Below, one piece after another: positions 60,374 to 64,000 of a stretch of 64,000 nucleotides of DNA. The first letter of the stretch is position 1; the number at the start of each line of letters is the position of its first letter. The position numbers and the translations under genes are program-made. The stretch lies in assembly GCA_035529155.1 (NCBI GenBank), contig DATKXF010000077.1, forward strand, positions 1 through 64,000. The letters run 5' to 3'. The notes under the pieces were generated by a model, which saw nothing but the letters and a program-made list of their open reading frames with translations, made no database searches and was not told where the DNA came from. The DNA comes from JAAEEP01 sp035529155 (lineage in GTDB: Archaea > Thermoplasmatota > Thermoplasmata > Methanomassiliicoccales > JAAEEP01).

Positions 60374-60486
60374 GGCTGAAAGAAAGCCGGGGCACTATTT
60401 ATGATATCTCCTCCCACGCGGTGGCCTCTTTATAGTGGAAACTCCTACCCATCTTAGACCCTGAGCGGTCAAAGGGAGGACACTTC

Positions 60487-61146
60487 TTGAAAGAGGAATC
60501 CAGGTTAATTCTCGCCCTTGATGAGACCAGGAAGGGTAAGGCCCTTGAGGTGGCAGAGGAGGTCGCTGACCTCGTGGCGGCCATCAAGATCAACTGGCCA
60601 CTCGTGCTCTCCTCCTCACCAGAGATCATCGATGAGCTCTCGCTCCTTTCAGATATCATATGCGACTTCAAGGTCGCCGACATACCCAACACCAACCGAC
60701 TCATCGTGGAGCAGGCGGTAGCAAGAGGTGCCAAGGGCGTCATCGTTCACGGCTTTACCGGCAGCGATTCCGTGAGGGCTGCGGTCGAAGCAGCTGGGGA
60801 TGCCGAGGTCTTCGTCGTCGTGGAGATGAGCCACCCGGGTGGGAAGGAATTCACCCAGGGCGCTTCGGAGAGGATCGCCAGGATCGCGAAGGAATCAGGC
60901 GCTGCGGGGGTGATAGCCCCCGCCACACGCCCCAACAGGATCAGGGAGATTCGTTCCATGGTCGGGGATCTCAAGATACTCTCGCCGGGCGTTGGTGCCC
61001 AGGGAGGGAGCGCCGCCGACGCCATTTCCATGGGCGCGGACTTCGTCATCGTGGGAAGGGCGATATACCAGGCCGACTCCCCCAGAGCCGTAGCCGAGGA
61101 CATATGCGAGGAGTCAAGGAGAGCTTGGGCAAACCGCCCCGATTGA
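60487..61146 (+). CDS. pyrF: Orotidine 5'-phosphate decarboxylase
   Basis: 219 residues. The catalytic D-x-K-x-x-D motif is CDFKVADIPNTN near residue 60; ILALDE starts the barrel and GVGAQGG is the phosphate loop. It forms UMP. Start codon TTG 60487 follows GGGAGGA by seven bases; CTTTATAGTG at 60427 is the TATA box. Confidence 0.94.
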   Translation: MKEESRLILALDETRKGKALEVAEEVADLVAAIKINWPLVLSSSPEIIDELSLLSDIICDFKVADIPNTNRLIVEQAVARGAKGVIVHGFTGSDSVRAAVEAAGDAEVFVVVEMSHPGGKEFTQGASERIARIAKESGAAGVIAPATRPNRIREIRSMVGDLKILSPGVGAQGGSAADAISMGADFVIVGRAIYQADSPRAVAEDICEESRRAWANRPD

Positions 61147-61248
61147 GGAAGTGTCCAGGCATGCACTCGAGGGGCATTCAGAATCCGGTAATCTATTTAT
61201 ATCGGGTCATTAATCAGATGGCACGATTTCCAGTAGGGAGACTGCACC

Positions 61249-64000
61249 ATGGCTAGGAATAGAGGGGCCAGAGAAAGGCCCCCGTCCACAAATAGACAGT
61301 CGATGAAAGCGGGCTTCAAGCCCCGCTTCCAGCGTTCATGGTTCGGCAAGAACTGGCACATCATTGCCATTCTGGCCACCATCTTGTTCATAGCGTTCTT
61401 CGTCAGGACATACTTCGGGTACTCGATCTCCGTGGATAACGGATACCTCGTATCCGGAGGATCGGACTCCTATTATCATGAGAGGGTAATCGATCATGTC
61501 ATGAACACGGGCCAGCACCTGGTCCAAGATCCCATGCTGAATTATCCAGGTGGGATGAGGAATGCGAGACCTCCACTCTATGACTGGTCCGTTGCCGTAA
61601 CGGGGTCATTACTGAATGCCTTCGGTTTGGATTCGTTCGATGCTATGGGCTTCGCTCTGGTGATGTCAACGGCATTCTGGGGAACTCTTACTATAATACC
61701 CGTCTTCCTGATGGGCAGGGCCGCCTTTGGCAACAAGGCGGGACTGGTAGCCGCACTGCTGTTCGCTATCATGTCAGGTCACATCCAGAGGAGCGTGATG
61801 TCCAACGCCGATCACGATGCAATGGTGCTTTTCTTCGCAGTCTGCTCCTTCTACTTCCTGATGCTCGCCCTGATGAATGTCAAGGGCAACAAGTGGGTCT
61901 CTAAATGGGGAGACACAAGCTCCATACGGAGCGGTATCCGAAGTTATCTGGGTCAGAACAAGATCTCCCTGCTTTACGCAGTTCTATCGGGAACCATGCT
62001 GGCGGCAGTGGCCATGATATGGACCGGTTTCGCCTACTTGGTGGTAATCGTTCTTGTCTACCTGCTCGTGCAGGTTCTGGTCAATCGCTTCAGGGACATA
62101 GACTCCATGGGCGTGGTCTTCACGGTGGGATTGATGCTGCTGATGGGCTTTGCCATCATGGCTCCGGTCTACTACCAGATGAACTACTGGGACACCTGGT
62201 TCGACATTCCATTCTACATGTTCATGGCGGGTATGATCTTCGGTGGATACTTCGTGATCACCAGGGATTACCCCTGGACACTGACGATTCCGGTATTCAT
62301 GATAGTGGGTGGAGGCGCCCTTTTCGTGCTGTCGTTCACCATGCCCAGCCTGTTCGAGGCATTGATAACTGGGCAGGGATACTTCGTCCAGAGCAAGCTG
62401 TACTCCACAATCTCGGAGGCACAGCCACCGGATTTCTCCAACCTGGTACTATCATTCGGAATCCTGACATTCTGGCTTTCATTTGCCGGCGTGATCTATG
62501 CGGCGATGAAGGTAGCGAAGGATACCAGCCCATACCTCATCTTCATAGTGGTGTGGAGTGGTGTCTCGATGTTCATGGCCATCTCAGCCGGGAGGTTCAT
62601 GTTCAATGCGGCTCCGGCTTTCGCCATCACGGCAGGTTGGATAGCCGCTATAATGATCGACTGGATCAACTTCCAGGACATTCCCAAGACCCTATCTGGC
62701 ACGACGGGAAATCCCATCCAGGCCCTGAGAAAAGCGGTCAAATTGAGGCATGTACTGGGAGCGTTGTTCCTGGCATTCCTGATCATCGTACCCAATGTCT
62801 GGTTCGCGATGGACGCGGGAATACCATCGAATTCCAAGGAGGAGTACTCGCAGCAGGTCTACGATGTCATGCCTAATTTCCTGAAACCACCCGATTACGA
62901 TGTGGTCAACGGGACATCATGGTACTTCGGTGCATTCTCCTACAATATACCTCTTCCAACCAGCTACTGGCCATCGGCTTGGAGTTGGTTCAGTGAACGT
63001 GATAGTGACATCGTTCCAGAAGCGGCAAAACCGGCATTCCTGTCATGGTGGGACTACGGTTTCGAGGCGGTGAGGGAAGGCAAGCATCCAACCGTGGCAG
63101 ACAACTTCCAGAACGCCTACCAGTTCGCTGGACAGTTCATCACATGTCAGAACGAGGACTACGCCATCGCCATGCTGATCACAAGGACTCTTGAGGAAAC
63201 AGGCGTTTCCGACAATCAGACCATCGTGGCAATCCTTGAGAGTTACGATGTCGATGTGGACAAGGTCAACGACATCATGACCAATCCATCAAAATACGTC
63301 AAGGTGGTCTTGGATCATCCCGATATCTACGGACCATATGACAGCGATCTGAGCGCCAAGAACGCCGAGTACTCGGCGATGCAGGTGGAGCTGGCCGTTA
63401 TCGGATCTGACAATCTGATCGACCTTTACCACGACCTGAGGGAACAGACAGGCATCGATATAGGCTATTTCGCCATCGACGGCCGCCTGTTCCCCTTCAC
63501 CGCTTTCGGATACAACATCTTCTACGCTCCGGCCTCGCTTTCCGATCACAGGACCGATCAGTTCAATCAGCCCTACGACTTCTACCAGATACTTGCAGTC
63601 GATCAGTACGGTGAGACGCACACATTCGAGAATGTCACCGCCGACATGGTCATCGTGGACTACACCATCGAGTACAAGGAGATGTTCTATGAATCCATGC
63701 TTTACCGCACGTTCATGGGCTACGGTCCCTACGACATAGGATACACGAGCCAGGGAATCCCGGGTATCTCGGGATCCCTCGTCAACCTGCCGCCCATGCA
63801 GGGCTGGAACCTCACGCACTTCAGGATGGTTTACCGCACCGCGTACTACAACCCCTATCCTACGGCGCTGGTCCCTGATCACCCAGAGGCCTGGAGGGCT
63901 GTCTCATGGGAAGAGGCGGTCGAGCTTAAGGAGAAGATCGACGCCGGCGAGATAGACGGCATGGTGGACATGTCCGCCCCGACACTCGCCAGCGGCGTGG
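61249..64000 (+). CDS. aglB: Oligosaccharyltransferase AglB (STT3), 3' end beyond window
   Basis: 917 codons are open to the right edge. A basic N-terminus precedes about 13 hydrophobic helices (residues 38-540). The first acidic motif is GGSDSYYH near residue 75, the second NADHDAM near residue 187, and the catalytic WWDYG begins at residue 600. It transfers lipid-linked glycans to Asn in secreted proteins. CTATTTATATC at 61190-61200 and AGGGAG before the ATG define the start. Minus-strand frames over this gene are shadows. Confidence 0.94.
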   Translation, partial: MARNRGARERPPSTNRQSMKAGFKPRFQRSWFGKNWHIIAILATILFIAFFVRTYFGYSISVDNGYLVSGGSDSYYHERVIDHVMNTGQHLVQDPMLNYPGGMRNARPPLYDWSVAVTGSLLNAFGLDSFDAMGFALVMSTAFWGTLTIIPVFLMGRAAFGNKAGLVAALLFAIMSGHIQRSVMSNADHDAMVLFFAVCSFYFLMLALMNVKGNKWVSKWGDTSSIRSGIRSYLGQNKISLLYAVLSGTMLAAVAMIWTGFAYLVVIVLVYLLVQVLVNRFRDIDSMGVVFTVGLMLLMGFAIMAPVYYQMNYWDTWFDIPFYMFMAGMIFGGYFVITRDYPWTLTIPVFMIVGGGALFVLSFTMPSLFEALITGQGYFVQSKLYSTISEAQPPDFSNLVLSFGILTFWLSFAGVIYAAMKVAKDTSPYLIFIVVWSGVSMFMAISAGRFMFNAAPAFAITAGWIAAIMIDWINFQDIPKTLSGTTGNPIQALRKAVKLRHVLGALFLAFLIIVPNVWFAMDAGIPSNSKEEYSQQVYDVMPNFLKPPDYDVVNGTSWYFGAFSYNIPLPTSYWPSAWSWFSERDSDIVPEAAKPAFLSWWDYGFEAVREGKHPTVADNFQNAYQFAGQFITCQNEDYAIAMLITRTLEETGVSDNQTIVAILESYDVDVDKVNDIMTNPSKYVKVVLDHPDIYGPYDSDLSAKNAEYSAMQVELAVIGSDNLIDLYHDLREQTGIDIGYFAIDGRLFPFTAFGYNIFYAPASLSDHRTDQFNQPYDFYQILAVDQYGETHTFENVTADMVIVDYTIEYKEMFYESMLYRTFMGYGPYDIGYTSQGIPGISGSLVNLPPMQGWNLTHFRMVYRTAYYNPYPTALVPDHPEAWRAVSWEEAVELKEKIDAGEIDGMVDMSAPTLASGV

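Noticed and set aside
63289..63882. 197-codon minus-strand frame inside aglB
   Set aside because: Antisense to a conserved gene with catalytic motifs; composition and lack of any start signal mark it as a shadow.
1..64000. CRISPR arrays, insertion sequences and rRNA genes
   Set aside because: I looked for regularly spaced repeats, transposase motifs and rRNA signatures and saw none; the only mobile traces are the decayed integrase pieces near 31.0 and 33.2 kb.

Overview
The window reads as a chromosomal segment of a Euryarchaeota-type archaeon, most likely a member of the Thermoplasmatota. The evidence is archaeal information processing throughout (TFB, TBP, Orc1/Cdc6, PriL, Spt5, P0/P1 stalk proteins, aEF1B, AglB), together with an unsplit RpoB of about 1200 residues in an rpoH-rpoB-rpoA1-rpoA2-rpl30e-nusA operon. 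Most methanogens and halophiles split this subunit; Thermoplasmatota do not. Genes are tightly packed, often overlap by 1 to 20 bases, and many have a TATA-like box 25 to 38 bases before the start codon, so leaderless or short-leader transcripts are common.

Layout. 1-5.4 kb: a partial membrane protein, gar1/tfb, CoA biosynthesis (phosphopantothenate synthetase), S-adenosylhomocysteine hydrolase with an overlapping nucleoside-type kinase, and small regulators. 5.4-13.2 kb: purE, the two separate halves of GMP synthase, a RibD-type reductase, a PAC2 proteasome chaperone, rtcA and small membrane or orphan proteins. 13.2-18 kb: a P2-type cation ATPase and a Kef-type antiporter. 18-20.3 kb: a very AT-rich 544-bp spacer, a UroD-family corrinoid methyltransferase, a cysteine-rich partner and a clear terminator. 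20.3-28.7 kb: tRNA-Gly, acyl-CoA dehydrogenase, RimI, AsnRS, an M20 amidohydrolase, Orc1/Cdc6 and a NIF3-like protein.

28.8-37.7 kb (minus strand) is the conserved euryarchaeal cluster ftsZ2-ftsZ1-secE-spt5-rpl11-rpl1-rpl10-rpl12. A 2.75-kb island breaks it between rpl11 and rpl1. The island carries an acylating aldehyde dehydrogenase, two decayed tyrosine-integrase-like fragments and a frameshifted CooC-like ATPase remnant. 37.9-44.3 kb: acylphosphatase, TatD, TBP, a tandem ribbon-helix-helix regulator with a third FtsZ-family gene, TrmJ, TruA, a Fap7-type kinase and a CDP-alcohol phosphatidyltransferase. 44.3-50 kb: PriL, a radical-SAM/HhH protein, malic enzyme, a candidate structured RNA, aEF1B, a zinc-ribbon protein and a metallophosphoesterase.

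50.2-59.3 kb: a tRNA-Lys(UUU) whose sequence only folds if two short introns, one in the D-loop and one in the T-loop, are removed, followed by the RNA polymerase operon. 59.3-64 kb: a radical-SAM protein, pyrF and the start of aglB, which runs off the right edge.

The most unusual items are the double-intron tRNA-Lys, the island inside the ribosomal-protein operon, extra domains on Spt5 and RpoA2, a 105-nt identical tract between two ftsZ paralogues, symmetric elements at the tbp and RHH-ftsZ promoters, and structured RNA candidates at 43.0 and 48.6 kb. All function calls come from reading motifs by eye. No database search or folding program was run.
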